DNA of 53,275 nt from Oerskovia rustica (GTDB lineage Bacteria > Actinomycetota > Actinomycetes > Actinomycetales > Cellulomonadaceae), in contig NZ_JACSQQ010000027.1 in the NCBI RefSeq assembly GCF_014836555.1, positions 1 through 53,275 of the forward strand, read 5' to 3'. Below, one piece after another: positions 1 to 7,752 of the stretch. Position numbers and translations under genes: made by a program. The notes beneath the pieces are model-generated. The model did no database searches, was not told where the DNA came from, and saw nothing but the letters and a program-made list of their open reading frames with translations. How positions within the stretch are numbered: the first letter of the stretch is position 1; each line of letters begins with the position of its first letter.

Positions 1-1
1 G

Positions 2-556
2 ATCTCGCTCGTGACCCGCAAGGGGCACATCGAGACCCCCGCCGCGTCGCACGACCTCGCCCGGCGCGGGGACGAGCTCCAGTACGCGCTGAACGAGGGG
101 CCGTGCCTCGACGCGATCCGCGAGACCGACCTGGTGCGCACCAACGATCTCGCGGCCGAGCCGCGCTGGCAGCGGTGGGCCGACCAGGTGCAGGAGGAGC
201 TCGGGGTCCGCTCGATGCTGTGCGTGCAGCTCTTCACGAGCGAGACCTCGCACGGCGCCCTGAACCTGTACTCACGCTCCACGGGGGCGTTCCCCGCCAC
301 GGCGCTGTCGATCGTCTCGACGTTCGCCGCGGTCGCCGCCGCGGCCCTGACCGCCGCGCGCACCGAGGAGCAGCTCACGAGCGCCGTGCAGACCCGCACC
401 GTGATCGGCCAGGCCCAGGGCATCCTCATGGAGCGCTACCAGCTCTCCGCGCAGCGCGCGTTCTCGGTCCTGAGCCGCGTCTCGCAGGACTCGAACGTCA
501 AGCTCTACGACCTCGCCCGCGAGGTCGTCGAGACGCGCCGGTTCCCGACGACGTAG
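2..556 (+). CDS. GAF-ANTAR domain protein (5' end outside window)
   Basis: The reading frame is open to the left edge, so the true start lies outside the window. A GTG at 11 is an internal candidate. The first ~110 residues read as a GAF sensor domain (GDELQYALNEGPCLDAI is typical of actinobacterial GAF-ANTAR proteins). The last ~60 residues are an ANTAR RNA-binding domain (RTVIGQAQGILMERY followed by a Leu/Ala-rich helical pair). ANTAR proteins bind dual-hexaloop RNA hairpins and prevent transcription termination; the GAF domain would sense a small ligand or redox signal. It converges with another ANTAR protein at 634-1362. The family is certain; the ligand and the RNA targets are unknown. 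Confidence 0.88.
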   Translation: MSLVTRKGHIETPAASHDLARRGDELQYALNEGPCLDAIRETDLVRTNDLAAEPRWQRWADQVQEELGVRSMLCVQLFTSETSHGALNLYSRSTGAFPATALSIVSTFAAVAAAALTAARTEEQLTSAVQTRTVIGQAQGILMERYQLSAQRAFSVLSRVSQDSNVKLYDLAREVVETRRFPTT

Positions 557-633
557 GCCGCCCGGCGCGGCGGGCCACCGGTGCGCCCGCCACGGCCCAC
601 GGGTCGGCCGACCGCCCCTGCAGGGCACCGTCC

Positions 634-1362
634 TCAGCCCGTGACGGCTCCCTTGCGCCGGAAGAGCTGTGCACCGCCGGGACGGCTCACGCTGCCGGGC
701 TCGAGGGCTGCCAGGCACGCGTCGACGCGGTCCTTGGCACGACCGCCCAGCCCGCCGCCGGCCGCGATCGAGTCGATCAGCTCCCGTGCCACGTCGGGCA
801 GGCGTCGGCTGCTCTCGCTCGCGTGCACGACGAGCAGGTCGAGCGCACCGTCGGGGTCCAGGCCGTGCGAGGCCATGATGACCCCCTTGGCCTGGTCGAC
901 GACGGCGCGGTCCTGGAGCCCGACCGCGACCTGTCGGGTGACCTCGCGGCGCAACGCGTCCTCGTGCGCGGCGGACGTGTCGATCATCATGCCGATCACC
1001 TCGACCACGGCGCCCGACGCGTCGCGGCGCGCCTGGCCGGTGACCGTGACGGTCTTGGTCCGGCCGCGCGCGTCCACGATGCGGTGGCTGGTGCTGAAGG
1101 GGCGCCCCGTGGTGCGCAGCAGCGCGAGGTCGCGCAGGACCGTGTCGCGGTCGTCGGGGTGCTTGTGCTGGGCCAGGAGGCCCGCGCTCGGGACGACCGA
1201 GTCGGGCGCCAGGCCGTGCAGCAGGTAGACCTCCTCGGACCACCACCACTCACCGGTGCGCAGGTCGACCCGGTACTGGCCGGTGGGGTGGGCTCGCCCG
1301 AGGCTCAACGCCTCGGCGAGCGGGTCGCGGCGACGCCTACGAGGGGACGGGTCGGTGGGCAT
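634..1362 (-). CDS. PAS-ANTAR domain protein, putative antiterminator
   Basis: A 242-residue protein. Residues ~25-130 form a PAS (PAS_3-like) fold, with W39-W41, the HPDD segment near 68-71 and a beta strand ending near 127. Residues ~143-198 form an ANTAR domain with VVDQAKGVIMASHGL. The N-terminus is Arg-rich. It is likely a soluble cytoplasmic sensor that controls termination through RNA binding. The C-terminus reads GGRAKDRVDACLAALEPG and is not recognised. It is convergent with the GAF-ANTAR gene, with a 77-bp gap. Nothing in the sequence reveals its target transcripts. Confidence 0.88.
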   Translation of the reverse strand: MPTDPSPRRRRRDPLAEALSLGRAHPTGQYRVDLRTGEWWWSEEVYLLHGLAPDSVVPSAGLLAQHKHPDDRDTVLRDLALLRTTGRPFSTSHRIVDARGRTKTVTVTGQARRDASGAVVEVIGMMIDTSAAHEDALRREVTRQVAVGLQDRAVVDQAKGVIMASHGLDPDGALDLLVVHASESSRRLPDVARELIDSIAAGGGLGGRAKDRVDACLAALEPGSVSRPGGAQLFRRKGAVTG

Positions 1363-1488
1363 GATGGCTCGCTCTCAGCACGTGCGTGTCGAGGGGCCGC
1401 TTCCTGACTCCTAGGAGCCCCACCTTAGTCCGCCCCGCGCACGGGACCAACCCTCGTCCGTGGGGCGAGCACCGGCGGGGACCGGGCC

Positions 1489-1854
1489 TCAGTCCTCGCG
1501 GGCGTGGTGCGGGGGCAGCGGGTAGAGCGTGTGCTCGGTGTGGTGGAGGACGTTCGTGACGAGCGCCTCGACGTGCTCGGTCGCGGGGGCGTAGTAGACG
1601 CTCGTGCCCGCACGCCGCGACGTCACGAGGTGTCCGGCACGCAGCTTGGCGAGGTGCTGCGAGATCGCGGGGACGGGACGGTCGAGGGCCTCGGCGATCG
1701 CGGTCACCGACATCTCCGTCCCGGTCAGCATGTGCAGCACCGCGAGGCGAGTGCGGTCGGCGAGCAGGCGAAGCACCTCGACCGCTCGGTCGAGGTCGAC
1801 CTCGGGGGGCGCGACGGGGCGCGGGTCGCGCTGCGTGGTGGACATCCCCTTCAT
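1489..1854 (-). CDS. ArsR/SmtB-family metal-sensing repressor
   Basis: A 121-residue winged-helix repressor starting at ATG 1854, preceded by GAGGGTGGG. An in-frame ATG at 1845 is less well placed. The HTH lies at residues ~24-90 (SVTAIAEALDRPVPAISQHLAKL is the recognition region). The C-terminal helix carries H94, H105 and H108, spaced like the alpha-5 metal site of SmtB/NmtR (H-x10-H-x2-E/H), so zinc, cobalt or nickel sensing is likelier than arsenic. The CxC motif of ArsR is absent. The start overlaps the stop of the MFS remnant by ATGA, so the pair was once a coupled exporter-repressor operon. The repressor itself looks intact. Confidence 0.87.
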   Translation of the reverse strand: MKGMSTTQRDPRPVAPPEVDLDRAVEVLRLLADRTRLAVLHMLTGTEMSVTAIAEALDRPVPAISQHLAKLRAGHLVTSRRAGTSVYYAPATEHVEALVTNVLHHTEHTLYPLPPHHARED

Positions 1855-2258
1855 GGTCCCACCCTCGTGCCCGTTCGTCCGGGACCCGCGCGCGGCAGCT
1901 GCCCCGCCCAGTCGGCGGACGCCGGCCACAGCACGCGGGCGAGCACGGTCGCGGCCACCGCGACGACGGCCGGCGTCGTCGCGGCGCGCGCCAGACCGCA
2001 CGTGCCGAGCCGCCCTGCGAGCGGGCAGGCGACCAACCAGCACGCGTGCGACAGCGAGAACTGCGCGGCGAAGGCCAGGTGGAGGTCACGTCGGTCCACC
2101 ACGCGCCGTACGAGGCGCCCGGGTGTCTCGACCGAGGACCAGCCCGCGCCGATCGCGACCCACGCCGCGCACACCCCAGCCAGGGCGGCGGCCGGGGGCG
2201 CGGCGAGCGCGAGGGGCACGACGGCGCAGCCCGCTGCGAGCGACGTGGGATCCTGGAG
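1851..2258 (-). pseudogene. C-terminal remnant of an MFS transporter
   Basis: In the minus frame that ends at 1851, about 135 residues resemble the last four transmembrane helices of an MFS exporter (SSVETPGRLVRR, then AQFSLSHACWLVACPLAGRL). MFS exporters are about 400 residues; the first two thirds are missing. Upstream of ~2258 the frame runs antisense to a small plus-strand gene and loses membrane character. The stop overlaps the ATG of the downstream ArsR gene by 4 bases. I infer a metal exporter deleted at its 5' side, leaving its repressor behind. A functional short protein is unlikely. Confidence 0.6.
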
Positions 2259-2260
2259 TC

Positions 2261-2461
2261 GTGTCCGACCTGACGTCCCGCCGCATCCCGCCCGGCCCGA
2301 TCCTCGACGCGCTGCGCACGCACCGCTACCTGCCGGACTGGGCCCTGGACGTGCCACGGCTCGCGCTCGAGCACGCCCTTGTCCTCGCGGACGGCGACCC
2401 GCACCGACTGGTCCTGGACGACGACGGGACCATCAGGGTCGAGAACTCTCCACAGCCCTGA
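2261..2461 (+). CDS. Small hypothetical protein (66 aa)
   Basis: Starts at GTG 2261, 5 bases after GGAG. The protein is acidic and Leu-rich (PDWALDVPRLALEHALVLADGDPHRLVLDDDG), with no signal peptide or membrane segment. It is not recognised. Third-position GC and composition look like real coding sequence. It ends 3 bp before the stop of the convergent HNH gene, with no room for a terminator. Function is unknown. Confidence 0.55.
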   Translation: MSDLTSRRIPPGPILDALRTHRYLPDWALDVPRLALEHALVLADGDPHRLVLDDDGTIRVENSPQP

Positions 2462-2464
2462 GGC

Positions 2465-2926
2465 TCAGCGCTTGCCGTACGGGTAGACGTCGGCGAGCAC
2501 GGGCTCGAACGGCCGCGAGCGCAACCTCATGCCCGCCTCCTGGGGGGTCCGACCAGCCTTGGCGCTGTTGCACGGCTCGCACGCCGCCACGGCGTTGAGC
2601 CAGGTCGTGGTCCCGCCCTGGCACCGAGGCACCACGTGGTCCATGGTCGTCGCAGGTGCCCCGCAGTAGCCGCAGCGGAACTTGTCGCGGCGCATCAGCG
2701 CGGCGCGCGAGTACGGCACGCGGCCCGTGCGCTCGTAGACCCAGCGGGAGTGGACATAACGGACCAGCTCGACCGAGAGGGGGCGTTGGTAGGGGCCGAA
2801 GGTCTCCCCCTCGACCGCCTCGCGCACGGCCGCGACCCGGCGGTGCAGCATGCGGATCGCGTGCCCGAGCGAGACACGCCCCAGGACCTGCCCACCGCCC
2901 AGGTTGTAGATGAGGACCTCGCTCAT
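2465..2926 (-). CDS. HNH endonuclease
   Basis: A 153-residue protein from ATG 2926. The HNH core shows C85-x2-C88 and C116-x2-C119 zinc knuckles, D96-H97, N111 and the trailing N120/K123 (CNSAK). This is the standalone HNH type common in actinobacteria, often of unknown physiological role. The first 80 residues (SLGHAIRMLHRRVAAVREA, then RPLSVELVRYVHSRWVY) match the usual N-terminal part of this subfamily. Longer in-frame starts run into the structured RNA region and are not used. It lies directly downstream of that RNA on the same strand. It could be a domesticated or mobile-intron-type nuclease, but no intron is evident. Confidence 0.85.
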   Translation of the reverse strand: MSEVLIYNLGGGQVLGRVSLGHAIRMLHRRVAAVREAVEGETFGPYQRPLSVELVRYVHSRWVYERTGRVPYSRAALMRRDKFRCGYCGAPATTMDHVVPRCQGGTTTWLNAVAACEPCNSAKAGRTPQEAGMRLRSRPFEPVLADVYPYGKR

Positions 2927-2994
2927 CGACCGACTCCCTGTCTGCGACCCGCGGTACCGAGATCCTCGGCGCCGCGGGCCACCCACGTCGTCTG

Positions 2995-3069
2995 CGGAGA
3001 GGGCGGGAATCGAACCCGCCCCACGAGGCGCTGGTGCGCCCCGTCGCCGTCCTTGGCACATGCCTCTCC
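2995..3069 (-). ncRNA. tRNA-like structure with non-canonical anticodon arm
   Basis: Read on the minus strand, 3069-3063 (GGAGAGG) pairs perfectly with 3002-2996 (CCTCTCC), followed by G as the discriminator position. The T-arm is perfect: GCGGG-TTCGATT-CCCGC at 3019-3003. The total of 75 nt is normal for a tRNA. The middle is not: the D-like arm is UGCC/GGCG with loop AAGGAC, and the anticodon position holds a 9-bp helix (ACGGGGCGC/GCGCCTCGT) with a 4-nt ACCA loop, so no 7-nt anticodon loop exists. CCA is not encoded. It could be a tRNA mimic (Y-RNA/YrlA-like), the 3' domain of a longer RNA, or a decayed tRNA. Confidence 0.55.
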
Positions 3070-3304
3070 AGGGGTGCCGCCCGACTGCAGTCCGGGCGAC
3101 TTGGAACCTCCACGCACACCACGGGTCCCCGTCGTGGCCAGGTTCATGTGCCTGGCTCGCCGCGCTACCACTGTGGCGCGGTCTCGTGTGCGTCAGCTCG
3201 TGCGGGCCGCCGGAGCGGCACCTCACGAGAACGGGTCAGGAGCGAACGCCGTGGGGGCTGGCCCGACCGGCGACCGGCCTCCTGACCGGACGTGCACCAC
3301 AGTA
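3070..3304 (-). other. Structured non-coding stretch upstream of the tRNA-like fold
   Basis: No gene fits between 2926 and 3392. The stretch is a chain of hairpins: 9-bp arms 3234-3242/3279-3287 (GGTCAGGAG and complement), CCGCGC/GCGCGG at about 3160-3181 with a D-arm-like loop, GCCAGG/CCTGGC around 3137-3156, and GCCCG/CGGGC around 3078-3096. A weak minus-strand promoter is possible, with -10 TACTGT (3304-3299) and -35 TTGCCC (3329-3324), 19-bp spacing. Together with the tRNA-like end this suggests a ~300-nt RNA. No match to tmRNA, RNase P, SRP or 6S RNA was recognised. Confidence 0.4.
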
Positions 3305-3391
3305 GCGGCCCGCCCCCGGGCCGGGGCAAGGGTTTTTCGGGGAGATCACGCGCGGGTCGCGCGGACAGGCTCGGTGCGTCCACCTCGTCGC

Positions 3392-4060
3392 TCACAGCGC
3401 CGTGATCCCGTCCCCGATCATCTTGGCCCCGAGCACCAGGAGCAGCACGGCCATGATGACGGCGTTGTTCTGGATCATCCAGGTCTTGAGGCCGTCGAGC
3501 ATCGTCGCGGCCCGGGACCCCATCGCCAGGTAGATCACGACGGGGGCGGCGACCCCGAGGCTCGCGACCACGACGAACACCGCGAGCGCCCCGAGCTGCT
3601 CGGACGTCTGGGAGGTCGCGGCGGCGATGGCCGCGGCCCCCGAGACGACGAGCAGCAGGTTCTTGGGGTTGACCGCCCCGAGCAGGACAGCGAGGCCGAA
3701 CGCCTTGACGGGCGTGAACGCGTCGATCGCGCTCATCCACCTCGGCGTCTGCGGGCTCACGCCCTCGCGCGGGCGTCCACGCCACTGGCTGAACGCGAGG
3801 AGCAGCAGCAGGACGCCCAGGACGATCTTGACGACGCTCGCCCACGCGGGCGGCCCGGCCGCGTCGGGCGAGGCCGCACCGGCCACGAGCAGCACGACCG
3901 ACCCGAGGGCCGCGATCCCCACGATCCACCCCAGCAGGAACGAGAAGCCGTTGGCCTTCGCCTTCCTGCTGACGAGCATCAGCACGACCGCCACGATGGG
4001 CATGGGGCTGATGAGGACACCCACAGCGATGGGCAGGGACTGACCGACGGCTGGGCCCAC
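3392..4060 (-). CDS. GAP/Sap family integral membrane protein (LysE-like fold)
   Basis: A 222-residue protein starting at GTG 4060 with AGAGGAAG 5 bases upstream. Six hydrophobic segments and the conserved PMPIVAVVLMLVS segment near residue 19 and AVNPKNLL near residue 130 identify the Sap/GAP (sulfolipid-addressing, LysE-superfamily) family. Mycobacterial relatives export glycolipid components; the substrate here is unknown. A polar loop around residues 92-110 separates two three-helix halves. It stands alone, with the SulP transporter upstream on the same strand 161 bp away. Confidence 0.8.
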   Translation of the reverse strand: MGPAVGQSLPIAVGVLISPMPIVAVVLMLVSRKAKANGFSFLLGWIVGIAALGSVVLLVAGAASPDAAGPPAWASVVKIVLGVLLLLLAFSQWRGRPREGVSPQTPRWMSAIDAFTPVKAFGLAVLLGAVNPKNLLLVVSGAAAIAAATSQTSEQLGALAVFVVVASLGVAAPVVIYLAMGSRAATMLDGLKTWMIQNNAVIMAVLLLVLGAKMIGDGITAL

Positions 4061-4221
4061 GGCACTTCCTCTCGTCGTGCGCCGCCGTCCCGGCGTCGCG
4101 CTCCAGGTCTCGTGACTGCTCGCGGGACCGGTCAACCCGACCGTAGTGCCACGCCCTGCCGACCGCGCGCGAAGGGCGGCGGGCCGCCGCGAGGCGAGCG
4201 GCGGCGTCGGGCAGGCGGGCG

Positions 4222-5997
4222 TCAGGCGGGCGGCGCGGCCGCCGGGGCCCCGCCCGCGTCCCCCGCCGCGGCGGGCAGGAGGTCGCTCAGCGCGGAGTCG
4301 ACGTCGGGGTAGGTGGGTGGCAGCTCGTCCGGCCCGACGGCGCCGCGCAGCACGTCCCGCACCTGGCCGACGTCCCGGGCCAGGGCCAGGCGGGCACCGA
4401 CCCGGTCGAGGTCGCGGGCCAGGGTCACGAGCATCTCGGCGGCCTCGACGTCCAGGAACGGCACGGTCTCGGCGTCGAGGACCACGACGCGCGGCGAGGT
4501 GTCCGCGGCCAGGCGGCGCACGGCCGCACGCACGGTGTCCGCGTTGGCGAAGAACAGGCCCGACTCGACGCGCACCACGAGCGCACCCTCGACGCTGGTG
4601 CCCCCGTCCTTGCCCGTGGCGATGCGCCGCGCCCTGTCGACCCACACACCGTGCGAGCTGCGCACGAGCACGGCGACGTGGGGGCGCGAGGCTCGACCGA
4701 GGAGCAGGAACAGCGAGAGCACGATCCCGAGCACGAGTCCGGGCAGGGTGTCGAACACCAGGACGCCGACCATGGCCGCGAGCGCCGCCCAGAAGTCGTG
4801 CCGGGCCGCTCCCCCGTACAGGGCCTTGGAGCGCGGCGTCGCGAGGCGGTACAGGCGGCGCAGGGCCTTGACGTCGACGAGCTCGATCACGGCCGCGATG
4901 ACGACGGCCGCTAGCGTGGCCTCGGGCAGGGACTCGAACACGGGCGTGAGGAACAGCAGGGTCAGGAGCGTCAGGGCGGCCGCGACGAGGCCCGAGACCT
5001 GGCTCTTGGCCCCGGCACCGCCGTTGACCGCGGTCTTGGACAGGCTGCCGTTGACGACCATGCCGGACGCGAGGCCCGAGCCGAGGTTCGCGGCGCCCAT
5101 GCCGACGAGCTCGCGGTTGGCGTCGATGTCGTAGCCCTCGCGCGAGGCGTACGTCTTGGCGGCGCCCAGGGCCTCGGCGAAGCCCACGAGCATGACGCCC
5201 GCGGCGGGCCCGACGAGGTCGGTGTAGGTGTTCCAGTCGACGCCGGTCGGCAGGCCGAGCGCGGGCAGGCCCGCCTGGATGGGGCCGACGATGTCGACGC
5301 CGTCGTCGTCGAGGCCGAGCAGCAGGACCAGGGCGATCCCGATCCCGACCACGACGAGCGAGCCGGGCACCTTGGGCAGCCAGCGCTTGATCGCAAGGAC
5401 GGCTGCGAGGGACCCCAGGCCCAGGACCACGGTCAGGGGGTGCGCGGTGCCGAGCTCGGTGAGGATCGCCCACAGCTTCTCGAAGAAGTTCCCCTCGCCC
5501 TTGTCGACGCCCAGCAGGGCCGGCACCTGCCCGATGACGATCGTGAGCGCGAGGCCCACGATGAACCCCTTGAGCACGGGCTCGGAGATGAACGAGGCCA
5601 GGAACCCGAGGCGTGCGATGCCCGCGACGAGGCACAGGACGCCGGTCACGAGCGCCACGGCCGTGGTCAGCGCGACGAACGCCGCGTCGTCGCCGGGCCG
5701 GAACGCCGCGACCACGCTCGCGGACAGGGCCGCGGTCGCGGACATGGGCCCCACGACCAGGTGGCGCGAGCTGCCGAACGCCGCGTACAGGATCAGCGAG
5801 GGCACCGCGGCGTACAGGCCCACGACGGGTGAGACGCCCGCGATGGTCGCGTAGGCGAGCGACTCGGGCACCAGGACGGCCCACACGGTCAGGCCCGCGA
5901 CCACGTCGCCCCGCAGCCATGCCCCGCGGTACCCCTGCAGGGACGCGAACACGAACCACGGTCGCCGTGCCGTGGTGGCCCTGGTGCTCGTCGGCAT
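4222..5997 (-). CDS. SulP family anion transporter with STAS domain
   Basis: A 591-residue protein from ATG 5997. Residues ~25-420 are the SulP membrane domain (PESLAYATIAGVSPVVGLYA is the family signature, then GFAEALGAAKTYASREGY and NGSLSKTAVN). Residues ~430-570 are a cytoplasmic STAS domain (VVVLDAETVPFLDVEAAEM). The tail is Ala/Pro-rich. The likely substrate is sulfate, bicarbonate or another anion; no carbonic anhydrase or sulfate-assimilation gene is adjacent to decide. The upstream Arg-rich extension seen from a further in-frame ATG is rejected because it lacks family residues. Confidence 0.9.
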   Translation of the reverse strand: MPTSTRATTARRPWFVFASLQGYRGAWLRGDVVAGLTVWAVLVPESLAYATIAGVSPVVGLYAAVPSLILYAAFGSSRHLVVGPMSATAALSASVVAAFRPGDDAAFVALTTAVALVTGVLCLVAGIARLGFLASFISEPVLKGFIVGLALTIVIGQVPALLGVDKGEGNFFEKLWAILTELGTAHPLTVVLGLGSLAAVLAIKRWLPKVPGSLVVVGIGIALVLLLGLDDDGVDIVGPIQAGLPALGLPTGVDWNTYTDLVGPAAGVMLVGFAEALGAAKTYASREGYDIDANRELVGMGAANLGSGLASGMVVNGSLSKTAVNGGAGAKSQVSGLVAAALTLLTLLFLTPVFESLPEATLAAVVIAAVIELVDVKALRRLYRLATPRSKALYGGAARHDFWAALAAMVGVLVFDTLPGLVLGIVLSLFLLLGRASRPHVAVLVRSSHGVWVDRARRIATGKDGGTSVEGALVVRVESGLFFANADTVRAAVRRLAADTSPRVVVLDAETVPFLDVEAAEMLVTLARDLDRVGARLALARDVGQVRDVLRGAVGPDELPPTYPDVDSALSDLLPAAAGDAGGAPAAAPPA

Positions 5998-6189
5998 GTG
6001 CCCGCCTCTCGCCCGTGGGCGCCGTGCGCGCCTCACGGGCGAACGTATCCGCGCGCGCTGCGGTCGGCATCAGGAAGGTCCGTCCTGCCCGACGGCGCCG
6101 CTCCCGTTCGCCTTCCACCTCACGTCGCTCGGGGCGCGGGCGTCTACGGAGCACCCCCGCCCGACCTGCCTGCACCCCGGGAGCACCTC

Positions 6190-6477
6190 ATGAGCGCGAG
6201 ACCGAAGCTCTACCGACTGCTCGGGCCCGACCGTGTGCCGACCCTCAGCCCCGTTCCCGGGACGCTCGGCGGGCACCGGCGTTCCCGGGTCTACGGCCGG
6301 CTCGACTGTCCCGGCGCCGCACGGGCGATCGCCCGTGGGGGCTACGTGGCCCACCGCGTGTTCTTCGCCGACGAGGAGACCGCGGTCGCCGCCGGGTACC
6401 GGCCGTGCGCCGTGTGCCTGCGCGAGCAGTACCGGGAGTGGAAGGCGACCCGGGTCGCTCCGGAGCCGCGGGGCTGA
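6190..6477 (+). CDS. Standalone Ada-type metal-binding domain protein
   Basis: A 95-residue protein from ATG 6190. It resembles the N-terminal zinc domain of Ada: C40, H55 and the C73-x2-C76 knuckle inside AAGYRPCAVC, which matches the AAGFRPCKRC block of Ada. Ada uses four Cys; here one ligand appears replaced by His, and the DNA-repair methyl-accepting Cys context is altered. No AraC or methyltransferase domain follows. It probably binds Zn and perhaps DNA; methyl transfer is not established. An in-frame upstream ATG overlaps the SulP promoter region and lacks family residues. Confidence 0.72.
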   Translation: MSARPKLYRLLGPDRVPTLSPVPGTLGGHRRSRVYGRLDCPGAARAIARGGYVAHRVFFADEETAVAAGYRPCAVCLREQYREWKATRVAPEPRG

Positions 6478-6591
6478 GGGCCTGGCCGGGCACCGCACCG
6501 GAGACGGTCGAGGCGCCGTCCGCGCGCACGATCAGCCGGGTGACGGCACAGTGGACCCGACCCGTCCTTGCCCGACCACCCGGGAGGTCCC

Positions 6592-7716
6592 GTGCGCGCA
6601 CGCCGGTTGACCACGTTCCTCGTCGCGCTCACGACCGTCGTCCTGACGGTGCCGGTGGGCCTGGGCACGAGCGCCCCGGCTCGCGCCTCGGGGGCCGGGG
6701 ACGTGGCGGGTCTCGTGAACGGCGCGCGCTCGTCCGCGGGTCTCGCGCCCCTGGCGCACGACGCCGGGCTCGCGGGCGTCGCCCAGGCGTGGGCCGAGCG
6801 GATGGCGGCGAACGGCTCGATGAGCCACAACCCGTCGACCGGCGCGCAGATCCCGGGCGGGTGGTCCACCTGGGGCGAGAACGTCGCCTGGTCGAGCGAC
6901 CCGTCGCCGTCCGGACTGCACGCGAGCCTCATGGGGTCCTCGGGGCACCGGGCCAACATCCTGTCCTCGGCGTTCACGTCGCTCGGCGTCGGGTACGCGA
7001 CCGACGCCGCCGGGGGCGCGTACGTCGCCGAGGTGTTCGCGGCCTACCCCGGCGCGGCCCCGCCTCCTCCTGCGCAGGCTCCCGCCGAGGCGGGCCCCGA
7101 CCGGTCGACCCGACCGCCGGGCGCCTCGGACACGGCGGGCGAGACGGACAAGACGGGCAGGTCGGCGGCAGACCGCCCGCGCTCCCCCGTCGGCCTCGTG
7201 CCCGGCGCGTCGGGCCCCGAGGTCCTGGCCCTCCAGGAACGCCTGCGCCTCCACGGCCAGGACGTCGCCGGCGACGGCGCGTACGGCCCCGCGACCGCCG
7301 CCGCGGTCCTCGCGTTCCAGGGCGCACGAGGTCTGGCCACGGACGGCGTCGTGGGGCCGGCGACGACGGCGGCGCTCGCACTCGACCCGCCGCCCGCCTC
7401 TGCGCCCTCGCCTGCGGCTCCCGACGCCACCGGCGCCGAGAGTGCCGGGACCGAGACAGGGGCCGACCCGGCGGACGGGACGGGTGACGCGACCGACACG
7501 CGGGTCGCGGCCGCGCAGGAGACGGGCGCGACGCCGTCGGGCCCGGCGACGCCCTCCGGGAGCCCGACCCCGCCGGGTGCGGGCACGACGCCCGAGGTCC
7601 CGGCCTACGGCTGGGTGATCGCGTCCCTCGCCGTCCTGGCCGCGATGTCCCTGAGCGTCGTCGGTGCGCGCCGACGCTCCGCGCAGGTCCGCGGCGCGCG
7701 GCCCCCGCAGGACTGA
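6592..7716 (+). CDS. Secreted CAP-domain protein with peptidoglycan-binding repeat and C-terminal anchor
   Basis: A 374-residue protein from GTG 6592 (GGGAGG 5 bases upstream). Residues 1-33 are a signal peptide ending in APARAS. Residues ~36-150 are a CAP/SCP domain with the usual H79, E95 (WGENVAW) and H119 (SSGHRANIL). A Pro/Ala linker precedes a PG_binding_1 domain at ~200-262 (LALQERLRLHG, then DGVVGPATTAAL). A long Thr/Ala/Pro-rich spacer leads to one transmembrane helix (~341-362) and a basic tail. It is likely a cell-wall-attached surface protein. The catalytic role of bacterial CAP domains is generally unproven. Confidence 0.85.
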   Translation: MRARRLTTFLVALTTVVLTVPVGLGTSAPARASGAGDVAGLVNGARSSAGLAPLAHDAGLAGVAQAWAERMAANGSMSHNPSTGAQIPGGWSTWGENVAWSSDPSPSGLHASLMGSSGHRANILSSAFTSLGVGYATDAAGGAYVAEVFAAYPGAAPPPPAQAPAEAGPDRSTRPPGASDTAGETDKTGRSAADRPRSPVGLVPGASGPEVLALQERLRLHGQDVAGDGAYGPATAAAVLAFQGARGLATDGVVGPATTAALALDPPPASAPSPAAPDATGAESAGTETGADPADGTGDATDTRVAAAQETGATPSGPATPSGSPTPPGAGTTPEVPAYGWVIASLAVLAAMSLSVVGARRRSAQVRGARPPQD

Positions 7717-7724
7717 GCGCCCGC

Positions 7725-7740
7725 CCGTGCGGTCGCACGG
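7725..7740. terminator. Candidate terminator hairpin between convergent genes
   Basis: CCGTGCG-GT-CGCACGG forms 7 bp with a 2-nt loop between the stop codons of the CAP gene and mgtE. There is no T-tract, as is usual at this GC content. The assignment rests on position. Confidence 0.35.
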
Positions 7741-7752
7741 CCCGAGCGCTTC

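Noticed and set aside
103-1407. Long Arg/Gly-rich plus-strand open frame
   Set aside because: It is the antisense/shifted shadow of the two ANTAR genes; composition is low-complexity and no family motif appears.
2995-3069. Annotation as a normal tRNA
   Set aside because: Acceptor and T-arm are perfect but there is no 7-nt anticodon loop, so no amino acid identity can be given; reported as tRNA-like instead.
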